DNA of 64,000 nt, from contig JAJEGJ010000052.1 of NCBI GenBank assembly GCA_022819905.1, positions 87,272 through 151,271 of the forward strand. The letters run 5' to 3'. Position numbers and translations under genes: made by a program. Below, one piece after another: positions 55,940 to 64,000 of the stretch (positions within the stretch are counted from its first letter, which is position 1; every line of letters begins with the position of its first letter). The DNA comes from Alphaproteobacteria bacterium. GTDB lineage: Bacteria > Pseudomonadota > Alphaproteobacteria > TMED109. The notes below the pieces were generated by a model. The model was not told the DNA's origin and searched no databases. It saw nothing but the letters and a program-made list of their open reading frames with translations.

Positions 55940-57357
55940 GACCGGCGGTTCCAGCTGTTGAGAAACGTTCTACCGGCAGGCGCAGGAAAGTCGCGCGATC
56001 GGGTCCACCCGTTCGCCAGGACCAGGTTCCGATAACGGCGGGACCGGCCGGCCAGCCGCGACAGTATCCACATTGCCGCCCCCGTCCCCAGCCGATACAG
56101 CCGGGGGTGTGCGGCGAGCCAGCCCCAGAGTGCGAGCGCCAACCGCGCCCTGACCGTGTTCAGGCGCGCTTCGTGTTCCTTCGCCCGCCAGTACCGGAAG
56201 ATCTTCGGCAGCGGGATCCGCATCGGGCACACCTCTTCGCAGCGCCCGCACAGACTGGAGGCATTGGGAAGATGACGGGCGGCTTCGACGCCGAGCAAGG
56301 CAGGGGTCAACGCCGCACCGATCGGGCCGGGATACACCCAGCCATACGCGTGCCCGCCCACGGCGCCGTACACGGGACAATGGTTCATGCAGGCCCCGCA
56401 ACGGATGCAGCGCAGCACCTCCTCGGCCGGCGTGCCCAGAAGGCTTGACCGGCCGTTGTCCAGCAGGACCACATGGTATTCCGAAGGCCCGTCGATATCG
56501 GTCGACCGCCGGGGCCCGGTCGAGATCGTCGTGTAGGCGGACATGTCCTGACCGGTGGCGGACCGGGCCAGGACCCTCAGAATGGCCGCCCCGTCGGCCA
56601 GCGTCGGCACCACTTTCTCGATGGTGGCCAGAACGATGTGCAAACGCGGGAGCGTCTGGGTGAGGTCGCCGTTGCCTTCGTTCGTAACGATGACCGAACT
56701 CCCCGTCTCGGCGACCAGGAAATTCGCGCCGGTGAGGCCGGCATCCGCCTCCAGGAACCGCCGTCGAAGCACGGCGCGTGCCTCGGCGACCAGGTCGGCG
56801 GGCGTGTGACGAGGGAACGGCTCGGCCTTGTGTTGGTCGTGGTGCTGCCGGAAGAGTTCCACGACTTGCGGCATCGTCTTGTGGATGGCCGGGGCAATTA
56901 TGTGGCTCGGCACCTCCTCGGCGAGCTGGATGATGTATTCGCCGAGATCGGTTTCGACCACCTCTATGTCATGTTTCTCCAGGAAGCCGTTGAGGCCGAT
57001 TTCCTCGGCCACCATGGTCTTGCCCTTGCTCAGCACCCGCACGCCGCGGGAGGTCAGCAGCTCCAGCACGATCTGGCGAGCGTCGGCAGGGGTTTCCGCC
57101 CAGTGGACCACCCCGCCCTGTTCCTGGCAGCGCGCCTCGAAGTTCTCTAGATGCTGGTGCAGCCGACGGAGGGTGCGCGTCTTTGCATCCACGGCCGCAT
57201 CGCGCGCATCCTCGAACTCGGAGAACCGCTCCACCGCATCGGTGCGGCGGGCCTGGAAGCCTTCCCCGAGCAGCCGTAGCGCTGCCTGCAGATTTTCGTC
57301 TCCGAGAGCCCGGACGCTCGCTTCGGGAAACTGCACGATCTCGCGTCCGTCGAACAT
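55936..57357 (-). CDS. lutB: LutB-like iron-sulfur LUD protein
   Basis: 473 residues. N-terminal LUD domain with FLVAETGSSVIVTNEGNGD and a C-terminal ferredoxin-like part with two four-Cys clusters, CIRCGACMNHCP and CGRCEEVCPMRIP, each for one 4Fe-4S. The ATG at 57357 follows the lutA stop by 2 bases; the longer frame to 57423 overlaps lutA. It passes electrons in LutABC-type L-lactate dehydrogenase. Confidence 0.93.
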   Translation of the reverse strand: MFDGREIVQFPEASVRALGDENLQAALRLLGEGFQARRTDAVERFSEFEDARDAAVDAKTRTLRRLHQHLENFEARCQEQGGVVHWAETPADARQIVLELLTSRGVRVLSKGKTMVAEEIGLNGFLEKHDIEVVETDLGEYIIQLAEEVPSHIIAPAIHKTMPQVVELFRQHHDQHKAEPFPRHTPADLVAEARAVLRRRFLEADAGLTGANFLVAETGSSVIVTNEGNGDLTQTLPRLHIVLATIEKVVPTLADGAAILRVLARSATGQDMSAYTTISTGPRRSTDIDGPSEYHVVLLDNGRSSLLGTPAEEVLRCIRCGACMNHCPVYGAVGGHAYGWVYPGPIGAALTPALLGVEAARHLPNASSLCGRCEEVCPMRIPLPKIFRYWRAKEHEARLNTVRARLALALWGWLAAHPRLYRLGTGAAMWILSRLAGRSRRYRNLVLANGWTRSRDFPAPAGRTFLNSWNRRS

Positions 57358-57359
57358 GG

Positions 57360-58160
57360 TCAAACCGGGACGACGGGGTCCGTGTTCTCCGCGCCGGCCA
57401 GCACTTCGGCCACGTGCAGGCAAACGATCGGCCGCCCCTCACGCGCCAGTCTCCCGGCGATGTTCAGGAGGCAGCCGAGATCTCCGGCAAGCACGGTCTC
57501 CGCACCGGTCCCGGCGATCGAAGCCGTCTTGTCGGAGACCATCTTCGTGGAGATGTCTGGGTACTTGACGCAGAACGTGCCGCCAAACCCGCAGCACGCG
57601 TCGCGATCCGGAAGTTCCACGAGTTCCAGCCCGTCCACCCGTGCCAACAGGGCACGAGGCTGGTCACGCACCGCCATCTCGCGCAGCGACGAGCAGGAGT
57701 CGTGGTAGGTCACGCGCTGCGGGAACGTGGCTGAAATGTCTGTCCAGCCGGCCACATCCACCAGAAAGCTGGTCAGTTCGTGGGTTCGACCGGCAAGCTT
57801 CTCGGCGCGCGCTGCCTCGTCCGGGTCCGACGCGAACAGCCGGCCCAAGTGTAGCCGCAGCATGCCGGCGCAACTCCCTGACGGCGTGACGACGTACTCG
57901 AACGGCTCGAAGGCATCCAGGATCCCGCGGGCAACGCGGCGCGCTGTGCGCAAGTCCCCTGAGTTGTACGCGGGCTGGCCACAACAGGTCTGACGATCCG
58001 GGACTTCCACCCGGAACCCCGCCCGTTCCAGCAGTTTCACCGACGCCCAAGCCACCGACGGCCTGAACAAGTCGGCGAGGCAGGTCACGAACAGGCCGAC
58101 GCGCCCGCGGTGGGACTCGCTGCTGGGGACAGACACGACCAGGATCGGCCGATCAGGCAA
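57360..58160 (-). CDS. lutA: LutA-like CCG-domain iron-sulfur protein
   Basis: 266 residues with two CCG domains: PDRQTCCGQPAYNSGD and PDRDACCGFGGTFCVKYPDI, typical of LutA/GlpC-type subunits. Start is TTG at 58160, overlapping the stop of a small secreted-protein gene by 8 bases. With lutB and lutC it should oxidise L-lactate to pyruvate at the membrane, feeding quinones; related complexes use glycolate, so substrate is by analogy. Confidence 0.92.
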   Translation of the reverse strand: MPDRPILVVSVPSSESHRGRVGLFVTCLADLFRPSVAWASVKLLERAGFRVEVPDRQTCCGQPAYNSGDLRTARRVARGILDAFEPFEYVVTPSGSCAGMLRLHLGRLFASDPDEAARAEKLAGRTHELTSFLVDVAGWTDISATFPQRVTYHDSCSSLREMAVRDQPRALLARVDGLELVELPDRDACCGFGGTFCVKYPDISTKMVSDKTASIAGTGAETVLAGDLGCLLNIAGRLAREGRPIVCLHVAEVLAGAENTDPVVPV

Positions 58161-58521
58161 CCCGACGGGCGTCGGTCAGACGGTAAGAGCAGTGTCCGGC
58201 CGACACCCCCCCGTCGCCGACCAGTTCGAACGTCCCGTCAGGCATGATCGGCCCCCACGCGCCGTCGATCGCTTCCCGCGCTTCCGCCTCGACCATGGTC
58301 CCCGGCCCGCCGGGCACGGAGAGGGGGCACGCTGGCGCCATCAGGCTGAGGAGAGTTCTACGGTCGGAACTGGCGAGCGGGATCTTGGAACCGTCAGCGG
58401 GCGCCTCCACCGTCGTGGGGTCCGCGTGCTCGTGCCCGTCATCCTGCGCGGCGACTGACGCCGCCCCCCACATGACCGGCACCGCGCATCCGGAAACCAG
58501 GAATAATCGAGGTCGCTGCAT
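58153..58521 (-). CDS. Small secreted protein of unknown function
   Basis: 122 residues from the ATG at 58521. Probable signal peptide MQRPRLFLVSGCAVPVMWGA, cleaved near ASVAAQDD, then DGHEHADP (two His), a Ser/Pro-rich middle, and a C-terminus with Cys in GHCSYRLTDARR. I do not recognise a family. It overlaps the lutA start by 8 bases and lies 22 bases after the end of the ABC permease remnant, so it may once have belonged to that operon. Codon pattern resembles its neighbours. Confidence 0.5.
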   Translation of the reverse strand: MQRPRLFLVSGCAVPVMWGAASVAAQDDGHEHADPTTVEAPADGSKIPLASSDRRTLLSLMAPACPLSVPGGPGTMVEAEAREAIDGAWGPIMPDGTFELVGDGGVSAGHCSYRLTDARRVA

Positions 58522-58543
58522 GCCTGGCCTCCGTACTACCGCC

Positions 58544-59300
58544 TCAACCACCAGACCATGCCCGTGGAATGTCGGTTCGGGCCGCCCGGCCGGCAGCGCC
58601 CCGAAGACGCCGAGCCCAAGTACTGTCAGGACCAGCGGGGCCTCGCCGTCACCCCAGGCAAAGGACACCAGGAGTTGCTTGTGCTCCCCACAACCACAGG
58701 TCCGCGTCCCGGGCCACGCGGTGGGCTGCGGCCAAGCCGAGACCTGCACCAGCGACAGTCAATATAAGGCTCTCGGCCATCATCTGCCAGAACAGCCGCG
58801 ACTGGCTAGCCCCCCGGCACCCGCATGACGGCAAGGTCCTCCCGCCGCTCCCCGAGTACCTGAACGCGCGCGGCAAACAGGCCCAGGACTGCTCCAACCA
58901 TCAGGATGGCCGTGAACGTGCGCACTGCATCAGCGCCGAACGCGACAAGCGGACACAGGCGTCGGATTCGGAGCGCCGGGCACGCCGTCCGAGTCACCAT
59001 CGACTGATTGATCTCACGCGGTAACGAGACGGCCGCCAGCGGCGGGACACGATCAGTAGGAAGTGCCGGGATTTCGCGGGCAGAAGCCTGTTGCCGGCAG
59101 GTCTCGTGGTCGGCGGCGGCGTCCCTCCCGCGACTCACGTTCTCGTGATCCGCATCGGGCGCCGGGGCGGCGTGCCCGGCATGGTGATCATGCCCGGCCG
59201 CGGCGCCCCGACCCAGGCCTTGCCCGGGGGCCATGCCGTGCACCCTTGTCCCGGTGCCGGGATCGACCCAGGCGGCTGGAGAGTTTCAGACCGTCAGGGC
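58544..59300 (-). pseudogene. Frameshifted FtsX-like ABC transporter permease remnant
   Basis: Pieces of one permease occur in three reading frames. Frame 1 (59243-58806) gives a His-rich segment GHDHHAGHAAPAPDADH, LAAVSLPREINQ, then a helix and RREDLAVMRVPG. A run of six G at 58815-58810 (minus) needs one base fewer to continue as ASQSRLFWQMMAESLILTVA in the next frame. A further shift near 58680 leads to LVLTVLGLGVFGALPAG, and a third, in the GGCCGGGCGG stretch, to RAARTDIPRAWSGG and a stop at 58546-58544. The order matches FtsX-like permeases (charged cytoplasmic loop, helix pair, C-terminal RTD end). The N-terminal part is missing. No ATPase partner is seen. Sequencing error is the alternative. 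Confidence 0.7.
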
Positions 59301-59329
59301 GCGTCGGAGCGGCTCATCGTGCGCCGGGC

Positions 59330-60067
59330 TCACGGCCCATCGAGCCGCCGTTTCAAGTTTCGAAGATCATCCCAGGCATCTGCTTTCCGAGCCGGCTGAC
59401 GTAGCAGGAATGCCGGGTGAAACGTCGGGAGCACCGGGACAGGCGGAATGCCCTCGATCGGAATCTCCTGCCACTGCCCACGCAACTTGCTGATCCCCAG
59501 CCGGGTCCCGAGCAGGACACGGGCGGCCGCCGCCCCGAGCAGAAGGATTGCCTGCGGGCGGACCAGGGCGACGTGAGTCCGCACGAACGGCAGGCAGGTG
59601 GCCATTTCCTCGTCGGTGGGGGTCCGATTGTTGGGTGGGCGCCAGAACACAACGTTCGTGATGTACGCGCTGGTCCGGTCGCGGCCGATTGCGGCCAGCA
59701 TCTGGTCAAGGAGTTTGCCGGCGGATCCGACGAACGGGAGACCGATTCGGTCTTCTTCGCGACCGGGGGCCTCGCCGATCAGCATCAACCCCGCTTCCGG
59801 ATTGCCGTCGGCAAACACGGTGCGGGTTGCGTCCGTCCGCAGCGCGCAGCCCTGAAAGCTCTCTACCTCGGCGCGAAGTTCCTCGAGGGTCGTGGCCGGA
59901 ACCCGCTGGCCCGCGACTGCTGCGGCAGGTTCGCCCGGAACCTGCTCTTGTGGGGGGGAATTCGCCGCCAGACGGTTCAACGGTTCCGGTGCCAGCGCTT
60001 CGTCCGCACCCATGTCGACATACCAGCGAAGCAGTGCGGTCGCGGCTGTACGATCACCGGCCGACAT
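59330..60067 (-). CDS. Uracil-DNA glycosylase (family 4/5-like)
   Basis: 245-residue base-excision enzyme. LMLIGEAPGREEDRIGLPFV is the catalytic motif, followed by YITNVVFWRPPNNRTPTDEE and, near the end, VPVLPTFHPAFLLRQP. Family 4 members carry four Cys for an Fe-S cluster; here I see Cys in QGCALR and TCLPF but not a full CxxC pair, a variation I recall in alphaproteobacterial homologues. ATG at 60067 chosen; the open frame to 60184 overlaps the next gene. Confidence 0.88.
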   Translation of the reverse strand: MSAGDRTAATALLRWYVDMGADEALAPEPLNRLAANSPPQEQVPGEPAAAVAGQRVPATTLEELRAEVESFQGCALRTDATRTVFADGNPEAGLMLIGEAPGREEDRIGLPFVGSAGKLLDQMLAAIGRDRTSAYITNVVFWRPPNNRTPTDEEMATCLPFVRTHVALVRPQAILLLGAAAARVLLGTRLGISKLRGQWQEIPIEGIPPVPVLPTFHPAFLLRQPARKADAWDDLRNLKRRLDGP

Positions 60068-60080
60068 CCGGACCCGCTGA

Positions 60081-60284
60081 CTAGAGCGAAGCGAAGGGGA
60101 CCGGTCGGCCCTTGGAATCGCGGACCAGGGTGCCTGACTCGTCCTGAGCGGCCACGTAACGGCCATGCCCGACCCACTTACCAACGTAGAGCACCGGCTT
60201 TACCGGCTTCCCGTCATACGTCTTCTCGCGACGGTTGCGATTGGCTTCAGCCCGGATCGCGGGATTGTTCTTGGTGAGCGGCAT
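60081..60284 (-). CDS. Small basic protein, 67 aa, unknown
   Basis: Starts MPLTKNNPAIRAEANRNRRE, then a strand-like core KPVLYVGKWVGHGRYVAAQD and a C-terminal RPVPFASL. Highly basic N-terminal third, no membrane helix. The pattern of conserved-looking Gly and aromatic residues suggests a real protein. It sits 13 bases upstream of the glycosylase gene on the same strand and may be cotranscribed. Family not recognised. Confidence 0.6.
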   Translation of the reverse strand: MPLTKNNPAIRAEANRNRREKTYDGKPVKPVLYVGKWVGHGRYVAAQDESGTLVRDSKGRPVPFASL

Positions 60285-60703
60285 CGTTTGCTCTCTCCGT
60301 AGCCGTGCCTATCGAATGTATCCGCGGCGCCTCGCAACGCCAGTCAAGAAGCCACAAACTAGCACACGAAGGCGTAGGTACGAGTCCGCGGAAGGAACCG
60401 CCAGCGTGACGCTGCGCCGACGCCCGATCACCGCCACCTGGCGGCACCCGCGCAGCTCGGGCCGGCTCAGCGGGCCTGCCTGTCTCCGCCGGCGCCAACG
60501 AATCAGCAGCTTGGCTGCCCCGGCTCCGGTCGAGACACCAGGGAACCCGCTCGCAAGGGTCCTTGCTCCCCCGGGTTCCTGGCCGCGACAGCTTTACGGG
60601 ACAGACGGTCTCGATCATGCTGCCCGAGCCGAGTGTCGCTGCCCAGCGAACCTGTTCGCCCAGCACGCTGGCGGCGGCTTGATGCAGTGCGGAGAACCGC
60701 TCG
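60285..60703. other. Intergenic, divergent region, no gene seen
   Basis: 419 bases between the small basic protein (minus) and the PuuD-like gene (plus). An imperfect inverted repeat lies around 60538-60582 (arms of about 11 bases with one bulge), with no T run. Frames here are not protein-like. Confidence 0.4.
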
Positions 60704-61426
60704 GTGTCGACTGACCGACCGCTCATTGGCCTGACCCTCGACCATGAAACGGCCCAGACGTATTCCAGATTTCCCTGGTACGCGTTGCGCCAGAATTACG
60801 TGGACTGGATGACCGCATCCGGGGCCGTGCCGGTCGCGCTCCCGCACGAACCCGGCCTCGTAGCTGATCTGTTGCAGCACCTGGACGGTCTCGTCGTGAC
60901 CGGCGGGGCGTTTGACGTGGATCCGGCCTTGTTCGGCGCGAGCGAGCGCCACGCGAGTGTGACCACGAAAGACCGGCGCACCGCGTTTGAGGCCGACATC
61001 ACGCGTCGGGCCCTGTCGCGGGATCTTCCGGTCCTGGGAATCTGCGGCGGCGAGCAACTGCTCAACGTCGTGCTGGGCGGCACGCTGCTGCAGCATATCC
61101 CGAGCGCGATCACCGAGGCGCTGGAACACGAACAGCCCAACCCTCGCGACGAACCCGGTCATTCCGTCAGGGTCATCGATGGCACGCAGCTCGAGACCAT
61201 CGTGGGTTCCAGCCGACTGGAGGTAAACAGCGCCCACCATCAGGCAGTCGCTGAGTTGGGTGAGGGCGTGATCGTCAACGCCGTCGCGCCCGACGGCGTG
61301 ATCGAGGGCATCGAGCACCCGGAATTCCGGTTTTGCATCGGGGTGCAGTGGCACCCCGAATTCATGTTGCAGGATGGGGACCGCCGGTTGGGCAGGGCGT
61401 TTGTGGAGGCGGCTGCGAAAACGTGA
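60704..61426 (+). CDS. Gamma-glutamyl-GABA hydrolase family (PuuD-like) class I amidotransferase
   Basis: 240-residue class I glutamine-amidotransferase-like hydrolase. LPVLGICGGEQLLNVVLGGT holds the nucleophile Cys (family form GICRGxQ; Arg is Gly here), LEVNSAHHQAV and FCIGVQWHPEF supply the catalytic His and Glu. PuuD members cleave gamma-glutamyl-GABA in putrescine use; substrate not proven here. GTG start at 60704 with GGAGA 9 bases upstream. Its stop overlaps the pseudouridine synthase start (GTGA). Confidence 0.87.
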   Translation: MSTDRPLIGLTLDHETAQTYSRFPWYALRQNYVDWMTASGAVPVALPHEPGLVADLLQHLDGLVVTGGAFDVDPALFGASERHASVTTKDRRTAFEADITRRALSRDLPVLGICGGEQLLNVVLGGTLLQHIPSAITEALEHEQPNPRDEPGHSVRVIDGTQLETIVGSSRLEVNSAHHQAVAELGEGVIVNAVAPDGVIEGIEHPEFRFCIGVQWHPEFMLQDGDRRLGRAFVEAAAKT

Positions 61427-62142
61427 CGGCGGAGCGCATAGGCCGTCGCATCGCGAGGTCCGGGCTGTGTTCGCGGCGAACGGCCGAAAAATGGATTGCC
61501 GCGGGCCGAGTCCATGTCAACGGCGAGCCGGTCATCCTCCCCGGCCGCAATGTGGTGGCCGAAGATACGGTCACGGTGGACGGGAACGTGCTGCCCGCGC
61601 CTGCGCCGGCACGTTTGTTCCGCCTCCACAAGCCCCCGGGCGTTGTCACCACCCGTGCCGACCCGGCAGGGCGGCGAACCGTCTTCGACCTCGTCCCGGA
61701 CGGCCTCCCGTACCTCCACCCGGTCGGCCGCCTCGACCTGGCCTCGGAGGGACTCCTGCTCCTGACCACCGACGGCGCGCTGAAACGACGCCTCGAACTT
61801 CCGCGGACGGGCCTCCCCCGGCACTACAGGGTTCGCGTCCATGGCCGGATCGACCCCCATCGCCTGGCTGCCCTCGCAACCGGCACGCAAGTCGACGGAG
61901 TCCGCTATGGCCCCATCGCCGTCGACGTTGCGCGTGGCGGAAAGACGAACGCCTGGCTGGAGGTCACCCTGCGCGAAGGCAAGAACCGCGAAGTGCGCCG
62001 CGTGCTCCAGCATGTCGGGCTGCTGGTCAACCGCCTGATCCGAACGGCCTATGGGCCGATCCAGCTCGGTTCACTGCCGCGCGGCAGCCTCGCGGAGGTG
62101 CCGGCGGCAGAGCTGCACGAGCACTTCGGCAGCTCGCGTTGA
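61423..62142 (+). CDS. Pseudouridine synthase, RsuA/RluB family
   Basis: 239-residue rRNA pseudouridine synthase. An S4 domain at the start (ERIGRRIARSGLCSRRTAEK), then FRLHKPPGVVTTRADPAGR, HPVGRLDLASEGLLLLT with the catalytic Asp, and EGKNREVRRVLQHVGL. Could modify 23S (RluB-type) or 16S (RsuA-type) RNA. GTG start overlaps the previous stop, and its own stop overlaps the rsmD TTG start, so three genes form a tight run. Confidence 0.9.
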   Translation: MTAERIGRRIARSGLCSRRTAEKWIAAGRVHVNGEPVILPGRNVVAEDTVTVDGNVLPAPAPARLFRLHKPPGVVTTRADPAGRRTVFDLVPDGLPYLHPVGRLDLASEGLLLLTTDGALKRRLELPRTGLPRHYRVRVHGRIDPHRLAALATGTQVDGVRYGPIAVDVARGGKTNAWLEVTLREGKNREVRRVLQHVGLLVNRLIRTAYGPIQLGSLPRGSLAEVPAAELHEHFGSSR

Positions 62143-62699
62143 GCGGCCTCACCGTCCTCGCGGGCCGCCACCGCGGCCGGCGTCTCGAAACGCCCCCCGG
62201 CTCGCGCGTACGACCGACTCAAGTGCGAGTCCGCAAGTCCCTGTTCGACTTGCTCGAGCATTCTCCACGTCTCGACCATCGGCTCGCCGGCGCCGCCGTC
62301 CTCGACCTGTTCGCCGGTACCGGCGCGCTCGGAATCGAGGCGCTGTCGCGGGGGGCCGCCGTCGTCACCTTCGTGGAACGGGACCCGGACGCGGTCTCCG
62401 TACTCAGCCGAAACGTCGTGGCGCTGGGCGAGCAGCGCCGGGCCCGGATCCTCCACGCAGACGCATTGCGGTTGCCGGCATCGACGTTCGCCGCGGAGTT
62501 CGTGTTCGTCGACGCTCCCTACGGGGAAGGGCTCGCGGAGCCTGCTCTCGCCGCTGCCCGGGGCGAGGGGTGGGTGATCGCGGACGGCATCGCTGCCGTC
62601 GAGCTGGGCCGCCGCGAGACGTTTCCGATTCCTTCCGGGTGTCGCCTCATCGACGAACGCGTCTACGGCACGACCAGGATTTGCCTGCTCCGGACCTGA
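62139..62699 (+). CDS. rsmD: 16S rRNA (guanine966-N2)-methyltransferase RsmD
   Basis: 186-residue SAM-dependent methyltransferase. LAGRHRGRRLETPPGSRVRP, VRKSLFDLLEH, the SAM motif AVLDLFAGTGALGIEALSRG, VTFVERDP and the catalytic DAPYGEGLA (family DPPY) are visible. TTG at 62139 overlaps the previous stop (TTGA); no ATG fits. The last 53 bases overlap the convergent ispE 3' end. Confidence 0.92.
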   Translation: MSGLTVLAGRHRGRRLETPPGSRVRPTQVRVRKSLFDLLEHSPRLDHRLAGAAVLDLFAGTGALGIEALSRGAAVVTFVERDPDAVSVLSRNVVALGEQRRARILHADALRLPASTFAAEFVFVDAPYGEGLAEPALAAARGEGWVIADGIAAVELGRRETFPIPSGCRLIDERVYGTTRICLLRT

Positions 62700-63579
62700 T
62701 CGAGCCCAGGGCCCGCCCCCGAGGCAGGAACGAAGCGGCGCGCAGCCACCAGCCGGGGCGGGCGCGGCGAAGCTGACGCGCGGCCGCTTCAGCCTCGCAC
62801 CGGCGAGCGAACAGTGCGAACACCGCCGTGCCGCTGCCCGTCATCCGCACACCCTGGGCACCCGGAACGGAGGCCAACGTCAACTCGACGCTGCGGATCA
62901 CGGGGGCGAGGCGAGCAGCCGAGGTCGCGAGATCGTTGGCCGTACGCGCAACGTGCTGCCGTACCGGCATCCGACGCCTGGATGCCGGGCGGGACCCCGG
63001 GCCTCGCCAGCCGGCGTAGACGCTTGAAGTCGCCAGCTCGGTTGCCGGCCAGGCAATGAGCACGTTGCCGGTCGGCGCCACCATCGACTCGAGGTCGGCA
63101 CCGGTCCCGCCAGCCCAACAGGCCCGCGACTCCAGGCACGCGGGACCATCGGCGCCCAGCGCGGACGCCGCGCCCCGCATGGCTGGATCATGGCGGCTGA
63201 TCCCCCAGAGGCGGCCCAGGGCCCGCAGGGCCGCCGCCCCATCGGCCGTGCCCCCTGCCAACCCCGCCCCGGGAGGAATGTGCTTCTCCAGGTGGAGGGC
63301 AGCGCCGGCGCAGACGCCTGCGCGCTCACGGAGTTCCGACGCGGCCCGCATCACGTAGTTGGCAGCGCCGAGCGAAGCCACCGTCCTGGCCATCGGGCCC
63401 GAGACGGAAAGTGACAGGCCGGCCGCCGGCGACGCTCGGACGACGTCAAAGATGTCCAAGAAGGCCAGCGCCGAATCGATTCGATGAAGCCCGGAAGGAG
63501 TCCGTCCGAGCACGTGGAGATGCAAATTGATCTTGGCGGGGGCACCCTCGATTTCGGAACCGAAACGGCCGGCAATCAG
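62647..63579 (-). CDS. ispE: 4-diphosphocytidyl-2-C-methyl-D-erythritol kinase IspE
   Basis: GHMP kinase of the MEP isoprenoid pathway, about 310 residues from the start used. APAKINLHLHVLGRTPSGLH is the family start, PPGAGLAGGTADGAAALRAL the phosphate loop, and GVRMTGSGTAVFALF the C-terminal GHMP motif. The start is unclear: no ATG lies just before; CTG at 63579 next to the TPR gene stop is used here, and the ATG at 63636 inside the TPR gene is the alternative. After about GWWLRAASFLP the protein runs about 25 residues into rsmD antisense sequence, longer than usual. Confidence 0.85.
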   Translation of the reverse strand: MIAGRFGSEIEGAPAKINLHLHVLGRTPSGLHRIDSALAFLDIFDVVRASPAAGLSLSVSGPMARTVASLGAANYVMRAASELRERAGVCAGAALHLEKHIPPGAGLAGGTADGAAALRALGRLWGISRHDPAMRGAASALGADGPACLESRACWAGGTGADLESMVAPTGNVLIAWPATELATSSVYAGWRGPGSRPASRRRMPVRQHVARTANDLATSAARLAPVIRSVELTLASVPGAQGVRMTGSGTAVFALFARRCEAEAAARQLRRARPGWWLRAASFLPRGRALGSIRSGAGKSWSCRRRVRR

Positions 63580-64000
63580 ATCTCGTGCTCCTCGACGACC
63601 GGCGGCAGTTCGTCGAACCCGTGTTCCAGCTTCCATTCGATCTCGGCCGCGAGTTCCGGGTCGGGATCCGCCCGGAGCGCGTTGCGCCATTGCATGCGGG
63701 CTTCCAACTTGCGCCCGGTACGCCACAGCGCGTCCCCGTAATGACTGGTGATCACCGGGTCTCCGGGTTGCGCCGCCATGGCCCGTTCCAGCGTTTCCAC
63801 GGCCAGCTCGTAATCACCCAACCGATAGTGCGCCCATCCGAGGCTGTCGATGATGAACCCGTTGTCGGGACGGAGCCTGGCGGCAAGGGCCGCCATCGCC
63901 TTGGCCTCTTCGAGCCGCCGGCCCTGCTCAATCCAGGAGTACGCCAGGTAATTGAGGATGAACGGTTGATCGGGCGACAGTTCCAGCGCCCGCTGCAGGT
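63576..64000 (-). CDS. Tetratricopeptide repeat protein (partial, C-terminal part)
   Basis: The 5' end lies beyond the window; 140 residues are visible. Several TPR units can be read: LELSPDQPFILNYLAYSWIE, RPDNGFIIDSLGWAHYRLGD and AAQPGDPVITSHYGDALWRT, each with the usual Trp/Leu/Gly/Ala/Tyr spacing. It ends EHEI. A TPR protein next to ispE is common in Alphaproteobacteria. Function, probably protein-protein contact near the envelope, is not deducible. Confidence 0.85.
   Translation of the reverse strand, partial: LQRALELSPDQPFILNYLAYSWIEQGRRLEEAKAMAALAARLRPDNGFIIDSLGWAHYRLGDYELAVETLERAMAAQPGDPVITSHYGDALWRTGRKLEARMQWRNALRADPDPELAAEIEWKLEHGFDELPPVVEEHEI

Noticed and set aside
1..64000. tRNA genes, CRISPR arrays, insertion sequences and prophage
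   Set aside because: No T-loop plus acceptor pairing, regular repeats, transposase-like frames or terminal inverted repeats were noticed. A tRNAscan or ISfinder run would be the decisive test.

Overview
The window looks like a chromosomal segment of a high-GC Gram-negative alphaproteobacterium, most likely Rhodospirillales-like (inference). The support is gene content and order I know from that class: purN-purM beside a DUF2066 gene, an AI-2E-type permease, hdaA, ppk, ppx, rnd and aspS; dapC-ftsK-lolA next to amtB; parA-parB convergent with leuS-lptE-holA; the AapJQMP amino-acid importer; and pepA followed by holC and ndk. I see no rRNA, tRNA, CRISPR array, prophage or insertion sequence.

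Layout. Positions 1-8000 (minus strand) hold a phosphate block: maeB, phoR, pstS, pstC, pstA and the start of pstB. From 8.3 to 10.9 kb (plus) come a tiny membrane peptide, pepA and one open frame joining a HolC-like domain to nucleoside diphosphate kinase. purN and purM follow on minus. From 12.7 to 20.2 kb (plus) lie a DUF2066 protein, an AI-2E-type permease, HdaA, an SDR, polyphosphate kinase and exopolyphosphatase, and rnd converges on them. From 22 to 26.2 kb is a looser metabolic region with a saccharopine-dehydrogenase-like oxidoreductase, a sulfolactaldehyde-reductase-like dehydrogenase and an enolase-superfamily enzyme. From 26.3 to 31.4 kb are aspS, a Bax-inhibitor-1 family protein, propionyl-CoA synthetase and a Nudix hydrolase. 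The aapJQMP operon (32.3-36.5 kb) follows an AT-rich promoter region. From 36.8 to 48.4 kb (minus) come lolA, ftsK, dapC, two amtB paralogues flanking an alpha/beta hydrolase and a DNA methyltransferase-HNH fusion, then yggS. From 48.4 to 53.1 kb (plus) are a TenI/ThiE-like gene, leuS, lptE and holA. From 53.1 to 58.5 kb (minus) runs a tightly overlapping run: small secreted protein, lutA, lutB, lutC, Smr-domain protein, parA, parB. A frameshifted ABC permease remnant lies at 58.5-59.3 kb. The end holds a uracil-DNA glycosylase, a small basic protein, a PuuD-like amidotransferase, a pseudouridine synthase, rsmD, ispE and a TPR protein cut by the window edge.

Functional themes are phosphate sensing, import and polyphosphate storage (phoR-pst, ppk, ppx), nitrogen and amino-acid scavenging (two amtB, aapJQMP), organic-acid use (maeB, prpE, lutABC) and core replication and segregation (holC, holA, hdaA, parAB, ftsK). 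The least ordinary items are the HolC-NDK fusion, the methyltransferase-HNH fusion between duplicated amtB genes, the lut-smr-par gene run and the decayed permease with a His-rich segment. All calls come from reading the sequence; no database search was run.
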